DNA from: Glandiceps talaboti
Lineage: Eukaryota; Hemichordata; Enteropneusta; Spengelidae
DNA: 64,000 bases
Assembly: GCF_964340395.1 (NCBI RefSeq)
Contig: NC_135550.1
Coordinates: 14,548,408 to 14,612,407, forward strand
Reading direction: 5' to 3'
The position numbers and the translations under genes are program-made. This document shows positions 53,124 through 64,000 of this stretch, one piece after another; positions within the stretch are counted from its first letter, which is position 1, and the number at the start of each line of letters is the position of its first letter. The notes under the pieces were generated by a model, which saw only the letters and a program-made list of their open reading frames with translations, ran no database searches and had not been told where the DNA came from.

Positions 53124-56100
53124 ATGATTTCTAAAGCTGCATTCGGTATTGCTGCTGGGGTATGCGGTACTCTCTTCATTGGTTACTGTATCTACTTCGA
53201 CAGGAAAAGGAGGAGTGACCCACTATTCAGACAAAAACTGAAGGAAAGTAAGTGTTCATGAGGGGAATGACCCGGCATTTTGATCGGGTAACGTTGATGT
53301 AACGATACACTACTGACCACGTGTGATGACCAGCGTCATGACGATTCAATCGCAGGAGTGATAATTTATAGGCCGACAGTATCCAGAAGTAGATCCTGGT
53401 TCATTCGGTTGTAGATAAAAGAATGAAGCGAGAGACAGAGCTAACGTTGTATAATACTGACCACAGTCGCATGTGGGCTCAGGAGTGTCGAACGTGATTT
53501 CTACTACTGGTGTGTCATATATGTGAGACCAAAATTTAACATGTACATGTATAATCGATTCTTAACATCATTTCGAAATCTGTCTGTATATCAAGATAAT
53601 TTAATAGTATAATCACGGGGACAGGGGACTGTGGTTATTGGCTGTACTAAAAAATTACAATTTACATCACTAAAAACATCTCAAATTGATTTGAAATAGA
53701 AAGCTTATACTAAAGTTATAGCACATTGTATATGCTCATTTTCACATATTTTCATCTTTATGATAAAAGGGACACAAGCATGTAGTATACTTTTTGGGGT
53801 GTAAATTTTGCTGCAAATTTAAAAGATACTTTCAGTGTTCTACTTACTGAAGGATCACTTGCAATTTGACTAAACGCAAAGCTCATATAAAATATTAACA
53901 TATTATTATAACAATCATGTACATTATTACACATACATGTATGTATTTTAGAAGTGTGGTGGTAATCCCGATTATGCAATTGTAGAGGATGATTGTAATG
54001 TCAAAGGTCGTGCATTGATATACATATTATACAAGAAAATATTATCATCACATGAAAATTTCTATTCATAGTCAAAAAATGGGGGGGGGGGGGGGGCGCT
54101 CTAATCCCAAATTTTAACTGATGTCTCTTCAGCATCACAAGGAGTGAACTACACTGCGTTGTTACTACATGTCTCAGAAGAGACACCAGTAAAAATGTGG
54201 GATTTGCTGCAAGTAGAAATTGTCATTTGATACTTTCAACATTCACTGATTGAAAAGTGAATATTGATGTATTAATGTAAGTATTTTAACTTGAGTGAAA
54301 AGCTTAGAAACTCAGGTTGTGACACTGTATAGAGTAAATGAACAAAAATCACATCTGAATTTACCTGAATGTTTTCATTACATCTATATATATAAAAAGA
54401 CTGTAAATAATACTTTGTTGAACTGAATATGACTGTAAAATTTGAAAATTGTCACTTTGTTCGTAGAGAGGCAGAAGAAGAAGAAAGACAAACAGGACAA
54501 GAATTCAGATAAATTTAATGTGAGTATCAATATGACTTCAAAGCTGCACTAGCTGCAACTGAAACTTTTTTTAAAACCATGACGTTGTGTAATATAATGA
54601 GTTGCTCAAGTCGTAATATTATACACTCAACACAGCAGTGAATCACATGTAGGTAAACATATTCATGGAGCAGTACATGTTGTACATGGTATGGTCCAAT
54701 ACATCCAATCAAATTTATTTTTGGGTCTGTACCCAAAAATCAGTCATCGTCTCCCCCCTCCCCCATAAATCACGATTTCATCTTACTACTATATTACTTG
54801 TAGATAAAATTGACCTCTGATTGACATACACAATGTCAAATTATCGGTATCTTAACAATTTTTAGTGAGTATATTGTTGGTTGTCTGATCAAAAAAATAA
54901 TACTCCACTTACAGCTGTTGTAGGTTGAATGAGGTCCAATCGTGATTCTTTACATACTTGAAATAAGGCTTCATAACATAGCTAGACTCTGTACTATTTT
55001 GAAAAGGCCAACAGTTCATCGTCCACAGGACTCACAGTGGAAAGGACTGTATAATTACAGACTGAATTTTCCTCTATAAATATCAATCATTTCAGGGGTT
55101 TTACTACCTTATAGCTTTTGTCAAGTTCAAATTAAAATAGGCAAGTTCAACTTCCAAGTCAAACGGGGAGAAATTAGTGTGTTCACCATTGTATAAAGTG
55201 AAGTGTGAATCCACTTTTGCAGGTGTGTACATTAAAGGGAAAAGATAAATGAGATGAATGCATTGGTTTAATACATTGTCGCTTACCAATACAAAGCTGG
55301 CTTCAATCAGAGCTTATGCGGAAGTGATATACAGACTTTTGTAGGGAACTTCTGTCAATAAACACATTAACTGCTTCTGTTGTTATACAGTTACTCTGAC
55401 AATAAAAACAGTCGACAACACATTTAATGGAAGTTGCCTAGCAAAGCTAAACATCACTTCTGCTTAAGTTCTTATCAATGCCAGCTTCATATTGAAAAGA
55501 AAAAGTGAATGAAACTAATCAAGTTTGTCAAACGTACTGAATTCATGTGGTATCCTTTGAACCAACTACCATGTTAGCCATTTCCCTTGCTTCTTGCAAG
55601 GATTTGTGGTAGTCACTATGTGGCAGTCGGATATTTTCCTATGCCAAGTATTTAGCATTAGGCAGTTTTCTGTTATTTCCTACAGTAATGATTTTGAGGA
55701 GTTGCCTAAGTATATTGATGGTAAACTCCAGACATGTCACATGGGGTACATTTTCGCACTATTCCCACACATCATGACATGGAGTGTGACCTCAAAACAT
55801 AAGATATATTGTGTACATCATTTGTCTAATCATGAATGGGTTTTAGTATAAAATGGAGAGATTTCCAGAGATATTGTAATTTGTAAGTCTACCCGAGGAG
55901 TCACTGGATGCGACGATAACTTGGGTGTTAGGGTAAAGATAACTCCATACTCTTGCAATTTCACAGCCAACTTCTCTGCTCTCATTGGCCCAGCAAGCTG
56001 AACTGTCAAGCCAGTCTACAAACTGTCAGTAGCATAGTGAGGGATAAGTAGATGCTAAATGTATATGATAGCAGTAGTATAGAGAGAGGCGGGTTGAATT

Positions 56101-59100
56101 GGTATAGGCGTTCACAATGTACCAAACTGCTATACTGTATTATTCTTTCAGTTCCTAATAAGCACCGTGACCGTTGTTAGTCTAAACATATTTGCTGTGT
56201 GTTCTGAATGTATTTTATTGGGTGTGCAAGACTTGCAGTGATCACCTGATCACTCCACTCAAGATATATTTTTACTTAGACTCATGGGGCAATTCACTGG
56301 TTGGACGGGAACCAATATAATTAGTTCTCCCAATGAATAAATAGCACACACTGGGCTTGAGTGCAACGATTATAACATGAGATAAAACCAAGAAAATGAT
56401 ATGGCCAAACTAGTAGAACTGTCAAACTAACCAAAGTCTGTATACATCAGCACCCTTCACTGCAGTTACATCAGTCTTTGTGGGTTTGAAGGAAAACAAT
56501 CATAAATGTCGATGTATGTAAAGAAGTGAAAACAATGAAATCAATATTTTCTTGTCTTTCGCTACAGCTGCCAGATTTCAAAGACACAGAAGCAGTTCAG
56601 AAATTTTTCCTTGAACAAGTACAGCTTGGAGAGGAATTACTTGCAGAGGGTAAGATTTTACATGGCTTGTAGACCATAATAATTGTGATGTGAGTGCTAC
56701 TTCAGACTAGAAGTACCGTAGTCACTTGTGTGTATGCTGAGGATATGGAAACTTGGTCTGTAAGGTAAACTATGACAGGGCGCCCTCACACATCAGTCAA
56801 CCCCTAAACCAGTGAGGGTGGGTCGACATGACATATCTTACTGTTTAACTGTGTATCAAGAAAGGCTAATATACAGCTCTGTAGTATGAATATACAAGGT
56901 ACCTAAAATTTTGCATCAATAAAGGATTGTTGGTAGCATAGAGAGTAACATCAGACCAGGTATTTCATAAGCAAGTTCAGCAACCAACTACAATGTACAT
57001 GTACCACTGTGTTAGGTATACTCATTGGTAAGGACAGTGTTTTCTGTTGCTGACTTCGGTGACAAAGCACAATTTCTAAGTCATCTCATGGCAAATTCCA
57101 CATACATGTACCTGTACATGTACATCATATAGTTCATCCACTACAAGTACTAACTCATCTGCATCAAAATCAATGACAGCAAGGGCTGTTACGAGCAGTT
57201 TTGAAACATATCCCTACCACGCCATGAAAAATGTCTACCCGAGAGACAAGTATGATTTTGGTTACATGTACATTTTGTATATTCATTCCACATAACTGAT
57301 CCCAAGTGCACAAATGACAGTGTGGAGTATTTAAAGGATGACAAACCCTTTGAACAGTTGAAGTTGTTGGAAGAGTTTCATTAGCCCCCAATGGAGACAC
57401 CTTGAGAACAATTACAAGATCACCAGATTACGCTTGAGTTAAAAGTTGAACAAAATGCAGAAGCAGAAGTGAAAAAAGGAAAAAGGTTACAGTTGTACTA
57501 TTTCTAGATCAAGAATAATTATGAATAACACAGTAAATCTGCAGTTTGTTCTGCTTTCCTCTCAAGTAGAAATGATAAATCCTAAGCAAACATCATCAAG
57601 TTGTTACTCCTGATAACAAGTAATTTGCTTCTGAAAATTACTGACAGTTTTCTTCCTCTGCATTTGCTGCATTGCCTGTATATCTAGTGATACTGAAGAG
57701 AACGGTCATAGTTAGTACAGGTTATTCAAAAACAAGATGGTGCTATATCTTTGTGTGTATGACTCATGAGTAAAAGTGTCGAAAAAGAAGTCTCAAAGAA
57801 CCTGTATGTATATGATTTGATGATTGCTTTGACGTGGAATCAAATAATAATAATAATGTTGATTTTAATTTAGTGCTTTCACACCTAGTCTCAGTACTCA
57901 AAGTGCTTTACAATTATTACTCCTAGCTCGGATCTATAGCAGCACAACAGCCCTTTATACTTCAACTCCCTGGGGAGCATACAATCCATTATAGCCTTTA
58001 TAAGCACAAAGGATTAAAGTATTTACATTGCAACCTCCATCCTCAGGTCCCCAATTATACAGCTGGATTGACTGAGGCACAGTCATGGTTCAAATCTTGC
58101 CCGAGGACTTTAGCCACTGAGAAACAAACGGCATCGGTGGGGCTTGAACCTGCAACCTGCAGATTCCAAGCCAGCCTCTCTAGCCACTCCATGACATGAG
58201 TGATATGAGTGTACATGTACTGTAACAACAGGAATGGTATAAAATATAGAACTAGCATATATTGTACAAAGTAACAATTTTTGCCACCTATCCAAAACAT
58301 GTATGCTACGAGAAATAATCATGAGAATGAAGTAATACATAGTTATATTTTTGTGTCTTTTTTTGTGGACAGGTGATTTTGAAAATGGTGTTGAACATCT
58401 GACAAATGCTGTGGCAGTTTGTGGTCAGCCACAGCAACTACTTCAAGTTCTACAACAAACCCTGCCAGCCCAAGTCTTCCAGATGCTTTTACAAAGATAT
58501 CCAGTTGTGTCTAAGGTATTTTAGCTTTCTTTGATTTAAAATTGGTGAAAGGAGGGGGTATATCCTCAAATGCTAATATCTACACTGAATCCTCCTGCTT
58601 GAAACCAAACCTCTCGCCATCATCAAGTCACAACTAGTTAGGTTTGAAAACCTTGTTGCCCTTAGCAACCATTGAATGTCAGATTTCTTCCGTTTCTTTG
58701 CCTCCTGGTATTTTGCACTTAAGTCACACGCCTCTTCACACACACATGCACACATACACACATACATGTACATACATACATACATACATACATACATACA
58801 TACATACATACATACATACATACATACATACATACATAGAAATGCATAAGGAACTTGTGAGACAGTCCGAATAAATAGATGTAAAATCCAATGTTTCGAT
58901 TAAAAATTCTTTATCAAGGTATTTTTAGGCAAGACATATTAGATAAACACCTGAATATTATATCTGAATGTTATGGAACAGAACGACAACCGTGCATGAT
59001 TAACGGTTATACGTGTTCTAATATTCGCATGCACCAAATAGAACCCAATAGAACACAATACTTACATACATACATACATTACATACATACATACATACAT

Positions 59101-59371
59101 ACATACGTACGTACGTATATATGTACCTACCTATGTACGTACGTACGTACGTACGTACGTACGTACGTAGATACATACATACATACATACATACATGCAT
59201 GCATTACATACGTTATACATACACACAACCACATAATGACACTCATCTTGCTGTATCCCTCTAGAGGTGGCTTTAGAAGTCTAACCAAACATTTTCCTTG
59301 AATTTCCTTCTCAGAGAGTAGCCTTATCTGCTGCTGGCAGTGGAGCCATCATTGAAGAGGAACTTGAGTGA
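53124..59371 (+). CDS. TOMM20: Mitochondrial import receptor subunit TOM20, complete, 5 exons, 152 aa
   Basis: Exons 53124-53247, 54467-54519, 56568-56649, 58373-58515 and 59315-59371 join in phase (GT-AG) and end with TGA. TOM20 is anchored in the outer mitochondrial membrane by its N-terminus and binds amphipathic presequences of imported proteins in a cytosolic tetratricopeptide-like groove, handing them to TOM22/TOM40. Visible: N-terminal anchor (residues ~5-25, AAFGIAAGVCGTLFIGYCIY) followed by basic FDRKRRSDPLFRQKLKE, a Lys-rich linker, KDTEAVQKFFLEQVQLGEE, the TPR-like EHLTNAVAVCGQPQQLLQVL and QTLPAQVFQMLLQRYP, and an acidic C-terminus EEELE. Length is close to human TOM20 (145 aa). 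No anomaly seen. Confidence 0.97.
57845..58205 (-). mobile_element. tRNA-derived SINE
   Basis: Read on the minus strand: a box A-like GAGTGGCTAGAGAGGCTGG near 58190, box B-like GGTTCAAGCCCC about 35 bases later, then a conserved body and a 3' end of TGTAAAGCACTTTGAG, ATTAAAATCAAC and an (ATT)n tail at 57845. The structure is that of a pol III SINE moved by a CR1/L2-type LINE. A 5'-truncated sister is at 26383-26590. Confidence 0.75.
58738..58838 (+). repeat. (CATA)n microsatellite, left of a Penelope-like tail
   Basis: CACA then CATA repeats; continues as CATA at 59063 after the inserted fragment. Confidence 0.95.
58839..59062 (-). mobile_element. Penelope-like element 3' fragment inside a (CATA)n array
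   Basis: The inverted counterpart of 33859-34098 (shared GTGTTCTATTGGGTTCTATT-type, ATTTTACATCTAT and TATGCATTTCT phrases). CATA repeats of the same strand flank both sides. Only the 3' non-coding part remains. Confidence 0.8.
59063..59225 (+). repeat. (CATA)n / (CGTA)n microsatellite, right part
   Basis: CATA repeats with an internal ACGTACGT block. Confidence 0.95.
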
Positions 59372-59608
59372 ATAGACAACCAAATACGCAATGCAGCTTG
59401 CAATATTAACATTACATGTATGTCTCAACACATTGTCATAGAATACAGGTCCTGTTCTGTTGGACTCTGTATAGACTGGACTTGGTATGGACAGGTCCTC
59501 AACTTGTATCTCAGACTCACTTGATGATGTAGACAAGTAGTTTCAAACGTTTCATTTCTGTGTTTTCTTCTATTTACTTGTAGACTGCGACCTACACTGT
59601 ATTAGGGA

Positions 59609-59614
59609 AATAAA
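59609..59614 (+). promoter_or_regulatory. TOMM20: Polyadenylation signal of TOMM20
   Basis: AATAAA about 240 bases after the stop codon, the first canonical hexamer in the 3' flank. Confidence 0.55.
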
Positions 59615-61690
59615 TGTTTTATACAGACTTGAGTCTATATCGTAATGAACTTCACTATTTAATATATACCACAAAACAACATACCAAAACATATCATAAT
59701 AGCTGGAGACTTATACATGTTGACAGCTTGGATAATTACAATCACTCGTACTGGACTTGCTGTTGTTTTGAGTGGCAACAGTTTCACATGCTGTCTTGGA
59801 TGCTTCTTCAGGCCGATTGATCATTTAGTGACAAGTGGTTGGTGACATGTGGCAGAGTGGAATTGTCAGGTGACAAGTCAACTCTGCCATGTGTCACCAT
59901 TTGCCATCAGTTGGCCTGAAGTGTCCGGGGTAAGACATGAAGCTGTCGTCACTCAAAATAACTGCAAACCCAGTAGGATAGATTGTCATTAATTCCATAT
60001 GATGATTAAGCTCATACCCTGATGATTGAGAACATTCATGAACATGTTAGTGATAATATGTGCTGTTAGTGTCATAAATTGCCAATCTTTGGATCCTCGT
60101 TCAAGTGCAGTTACATAATTCAACGAAAATTTTAGCGAGACTGGAAAATGCTGTTAAAATCACTCAAGATTTTCCAAAAAAATAACTAAAGGCAAGCTTT
60201 TCTTTCTGTATACTATTAAAACTTCAACTAAAACTACAGACAATAGTGCAATACTGTAGAACTACTGATTTACCTACCAATAAGTTATCAAGATGTTGAC
60301 CACATCGTCGTAAACCACAGCCACTTTTACAGCACCTTCAAACAGATATTTCCCGAACAAAATATCAGTGCTGGTTTGTGAGATTAGTTGACCCGGAAAT
60401 AATTTCACTCTGTGCAAGACCTTTACTGTATTCAGCACCATAGGTGTTGGCAGGTTTGATCTTCAATTATAGACCCTGTCAACCCCTGAAGAAAAACAAA
60501 TCTTTCAAAACTGTTTTTGGTATACTGTTTATAGCGTGATGACAACTTTTTGCATGCCCACAACTTTACAGTAACATTGTGACTGCTCAAAATAGGTACA
60601 CTGGATATACCTCACTATTGCTACAAGTCAACTATGTTGACTGGCTACTTGGACAACACCATGTGTCTGTTTCCTTCAAAGAGGCTGTGGGTTATCTCAA
60701 CACAGTTTCTTTGTTTCCCCCAAGGATGGAGCCTGAAGGAAACAGTCTGTGTTGCACCAAGCCTGAGGAAAGTGACTTGTGTTTTGTAACACACCACAGC
60801 CATTTCCTACATGTTGGCACATGCACAGTAAATATTACAATATGAGATCAATGGATGAAGCTCAAATAAACTAAGTCCATTGATTGCCATGATTTCAATG
60901 GGGTCTAATCCACTCCTATAACCTCTACCATGAGTGTTACTCCCCAGTCCATATATCTAGGGGGACCGTGAGTTGCCCAGAGACTTGTCGTTTTTCAAAT
61001 CTAGTGATCATTTCCAAGGAGGTTCATTAGAGTTACAAGCCTACAAACAGTCTTTGGGCTGCTGTTTGTCGTGATTTCCAATGTGACAAAGACAATGGGG
61101 AATGGCTGCATTTCAAGGAAATATATCATACTACTGAATTTGACAAATGCACATAGGGAGCCTTCAGTAATTACAAGGGGGAGGGCCAGAGGAAATCAGG
61201 CCCCAGCTGTTGCATACAATGTTGCCCCCCCCCCCCGATTCCGTCATCCTAAGAAGTGGCCCTCCCTCAACTTTCTTTCTCTAAAACTTGAACTGCTAAA
61301 GTAGTTCAAAAACATAGGATAAATACTGTCAGAAATAGAAAAAGGACACAAGTCCCAGAATCAAAAGCTACCATATTGAAAGATGTAAAGGATTGGTTAA
61401 TTCCCACTACTACCACTGTGTGAATCTGTGTGAAGGCATGGCATTAATACACACCTGTGTATGTGGATCTCATTGACTGAGCTGAAGGTCCACAACTCCC
61501 AAAGATTAGATTGGCACACTCCCGACACTGTCAGGACCAAAGTCAACATTGCCACAATGTTTATATCCCCAGCATCTTCCCCGTGTGTTCCTGTTTTACT
61601 CCTGTGAGACCCACTTCATTCTCTCATCACAACTGACAATTGAGTACATGGTTGTCAGCAATTTGATTGATATGGGCTGATATTATGTTA

Positions 61691-61716
61691 CCTAACCCTA
61701 ACTCTAACCCTAACCC
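61691..61716 (+). repeat. Short interstitial telomere-like run (CCTAAC)n
   Basis: About four hexamer units of CCTAAC/TCTAAC, the C-rich strand of the animal TTAGGG repeat. Confidence 0.8.
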
Positions 61717-61740
61717 AAGTGGCAGCATGCATACATATCG

Positions 61741-61799
61741 GTATGTACATACATACATACATACATACATACATACATGCATATATATGCATATATATG

Positions 61800-61868
<69 letters not shown>
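61741..61868. repeat. (CATA)n and (TA)n microsatellite
   Basis: CATA repeats then about 34 TA copies ending at a long palindrome. Confidence 0.95.
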
Positions 61869-61870
<2 letters not shown>

Positions 61871-62050
61871 AGTTTTGAAAATATGAACAAAGCCAATGAC
61901 CCTACAGAACTGTGTCGTGAGGTGTATATTCCTCACTCATCAGGGGGTAGGGGTTTCTACCCCTGATGAGTGAGGAATACACACCTCACAAAACAGTTCT
62001 GTAGGGTCAATAGCATGTAATTTTGTTCATATTTACAAAACCTGTATATA
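61863..62050. mobile_element. Long foldback, ~85-bp arms
   Basis: CCTCACTCATCAGGGG and its inverse meet near 61955. The arms extend outward through CTACAGAACTG and ATATGAACAAA to TATATACA on both sides. Non-coding; TA repeats lie on both sides. Confidence 0.75.
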
Positions 62051-62105
62051 ATTCGCTCTACTAACCGCATTGAGCACTTTTATGTGGTTATATCAACACC
62101 CAGTC

Positions 62106-62107
<2 letters not shown>

Positions 62108-62188
<81 letters not shown>

Positions 62189-62199
62189 GATATATATAG

Positions 62200-62264
<65 letters not shown>
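62108..62264. repeat. (TA)n - (CA)n - (TA)n microsatellite
   Basis: Two TA runs separated by a short CA run. Confidence 0.95.
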
Positions 62265-62266
<2 letters not shown>

Positions 62267-63258
62267 TGTTTCAACATCAATACAAATGGTGGTGTCTAGC
62301 CTCTGATTGAAGTTTATATACATGCATTCATTCACCAGCCCAGACACTATCTTCATCAGTTGATTACCCTTGTCCTCCATCCCATTCTGTGCTTCAACAC
62401 ACACTGGAAACGTCTGCTAAGTTATCTTCACAGCTGTGTTTGGCAAGAGTTCTTGAATATGCTGAATATAATGCCTAGTAAACTTTCTATTCCATGGCAC
62501 TGAAGACTAAATATTATACGACTTCAGTGCCCTATGTTTTTTTGCCAAGAACACATTCGTGGAAGCCCCAGTAGCTGTACTTTTCTGGCTTTTCTCTTTT
62601 AATTTTGTCCTAATTGAAAACACACATCTTGACAGGGAACAGCACCTCTGGCAAATTATATTGCTGGTACTTTGTACACTGTGAACATTACATACACCAG
62701 ATACGGAACCGATCACCCGTCTGTCAATGAATTGTAGATTTGTGGAGTCACTTTCATTGTTTCAAGAGCCCAGCATAGCCCAACAACTCAGCCCAATAGC
62801 CCAACCCGGGTTTTAGTATATGCAGTTTGCGGTATGATGTTGATAGGGTGTGTGATCCTGGGGTGTGATCACTACATGAAAATACGCGTGCGTAGGTCAG
62901 CATGTACAAATACTGTAAAATGAATGAAATTATAGAATCAAAATCCAAAGAAGAACAAGAATTCAACAATTGTGGAAAAATGTCGCCCCAATTACTGCTA
63001 CCGCTAATATCAACTGAAAATAAAACCTGGATATATGTATCTCGGATGACTATTATTTTATACATTTTCTCATTGTCGATTTTGAACTTGGGCATTTTTT
63101 CTTCGATATTTATCTATGCCATATCGTTCTCCGGTGATGTTTGGTTCAGGAAGCTTTTTGGTTTATGACTACTGAAAATAGAATTTGAATATGTTGGATA
63201 AAATACTATTATAAAACAGTAAAGTCCGGTACATTCTACGGTGGTTTGTTAAAATGAG

Positions 63259-63513
63259 TGTCATTTGGGTGATTTTGAATTTCCGACGTTTTCACTTGTA
63301 TTTCTCAGGAAATGTTTTCTCTGCTGTGAAAATTATTTGTCGTTGATTTTGAATTTCCGACATTTTCACTTTGTTTCTTCTTGATTTTGTATTTTAGACA
63401 TTTTCAATTTAGAAATTTTAAAATCAACTGAGAAATTCACATGTGAAAATGTTGGAAACCTAAAATTATATACAAAGTGAAAACGTCGGAAATTCAAAAT
63501 TACCCAATGGCAT
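63259..63513. mobile_element. Foldback with ~40-bp arms
   Basis: GTCATTTGGGTGATTTTGAA continuing TTTCCGACGTTTTCACTT at 63260 pairs with AAGTGAAAACGTCGGAAATT and AAAATTACCCAATGGCA ending at 63512. The inner part repeats a GATTTTGAATTTCCGAC phrase. MITE-like, non-coding. Confidence 0.6.
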
Positions 63514-64000
63514 TAAACCAGCCACCATAACGTTCTGTTGGCCGACGATTCCACAATACTTTGGTGTACATTTTGTCATTGTTGATGAAAACAACGAACA
63601 TATGTCTTCAACGTCCATGTCACGTGGCTCTCTGACGAGGTTTGGTATCCCTAAACAACTATAGGAGACTTTTTAACACCCACCCACCCCACACCCACCC
63701 CCGAGGGTGTGGGTGGGATGTATTTAAAACAATGTTGAGGCTATATTGGAAGCGCCCAACTTTATTTGTTTCCCATAATGCCTCGTCGCAATGTACAGTA
63801 GGTCTTCTTCTACATCAGATTTGCCAATTTTTATAACTCTGGTGAAAGTGACACTTTGTGTCCTTTGAGCATAATGAAATGCAGATAAAGATTAAACCAA
63901 CCTCGTATTCGTTCCCCTTTAAAGGTGAAAACAGGTCACCCGTGAGTTCTTTCTGTTTTGATCTTATTTATTTATTTGTACGCTTTGATAAATTTAATAA

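Larger units (their letters stand above)
59620..64000. other. Gene-poor 3' flank
   Basis: No exon I can support on either strand. Open frames at 60579-60845 and 62902-63168 have no motif or splice support. The region holds the interstitial telomere-like run, two foldbacks, CATA and TA microsatellites. Confidence 0.5.

Noticed and set aside
60579-60845. 88-codon plus-strand frame downstream of TOMM20
   Set aside because: No family match, no splice support; lies in the gene-poor flank.
62902-63168. Plus-strand frame with a hydrophobic segment
   Set aside because: One membrane-like stretch only, no supporting exon or signal; AT-rich sequence often gives such frames.

Overview
This is nuclear DNA from an invertebrate animal, most likely a marine bilaterian. 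The genes have many short exons with GT-AG introns. Non-LTR retrotransposons, a tRNA-derived SINE, foldback elements, a Penelope-like element and long microsatellites fill the introns and gaps. A short interstitial run of the CCCTAA telomere repeat is present near 61.7 kb. Hemichordate, cephalochordate and lophotrochozoan are all possible; the sequence alone does not decide. I built gene models by hand, translating both strands and requiring splice sites and reading phase to agree across every junction.

Layout. 0.8-1.1 kb (+): a small SAP-like C-terminal exon. 1.6-2.4 kb (+): the last two exons of a NAALAD2/glutamate carboxypeptidase II-type peptidase. 3.5-8.3 kb: a two-copy duplication and a decayed CR1/Jockey-like LINE sitting in a tandem repeat. 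8.5-14.0 kb (+): a complete six-exon phosphatidylinositol synthase gene (CDIPT type, 235 aa) whose signature motif lacks the usual Arg. 17.9-31.9 kb (-): a complete 14-exon gene for a 700-aa secreted protein (signal peptide, two C-type lectin-like domains, one thrombospondin type 1 repeat, a GAIN-like region and a GPS motif) that stops one residue past the predicted autocleavage point, so it has no seven-helix part. A 59-bp satellite carrying a fresh LINE insertion lies in one of its introns. 32.5-34.1 kb: a Penelope-like element. 36.5-52.7 kb (-): a 19-exon gene whose ~1149-aa product has four SPRY domains, a TIR domain and a C-terminal CaaX-type box. 53.1-59.4 kb (+): complete five-exon TOMM20, head to head with the SPRY-TIR gene. 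59.6-64 kb: no gene recognised; foldbacks and AT repeats.

The housekeeping genes (CDIPT, TOMM20, the peptidase) show no functional link to one another. The two most unusual genes, the SPRY-TIR protein and the GPS-terminated lectin/GAIN protein, both look like recognition or signalling proteins and lie 4.6 kb apart on the same strand. The SPRY-TIR architecture is the best candidate for an undescribed system. Its intron-exon structure also shows repeated small duplications of its own exon ends.
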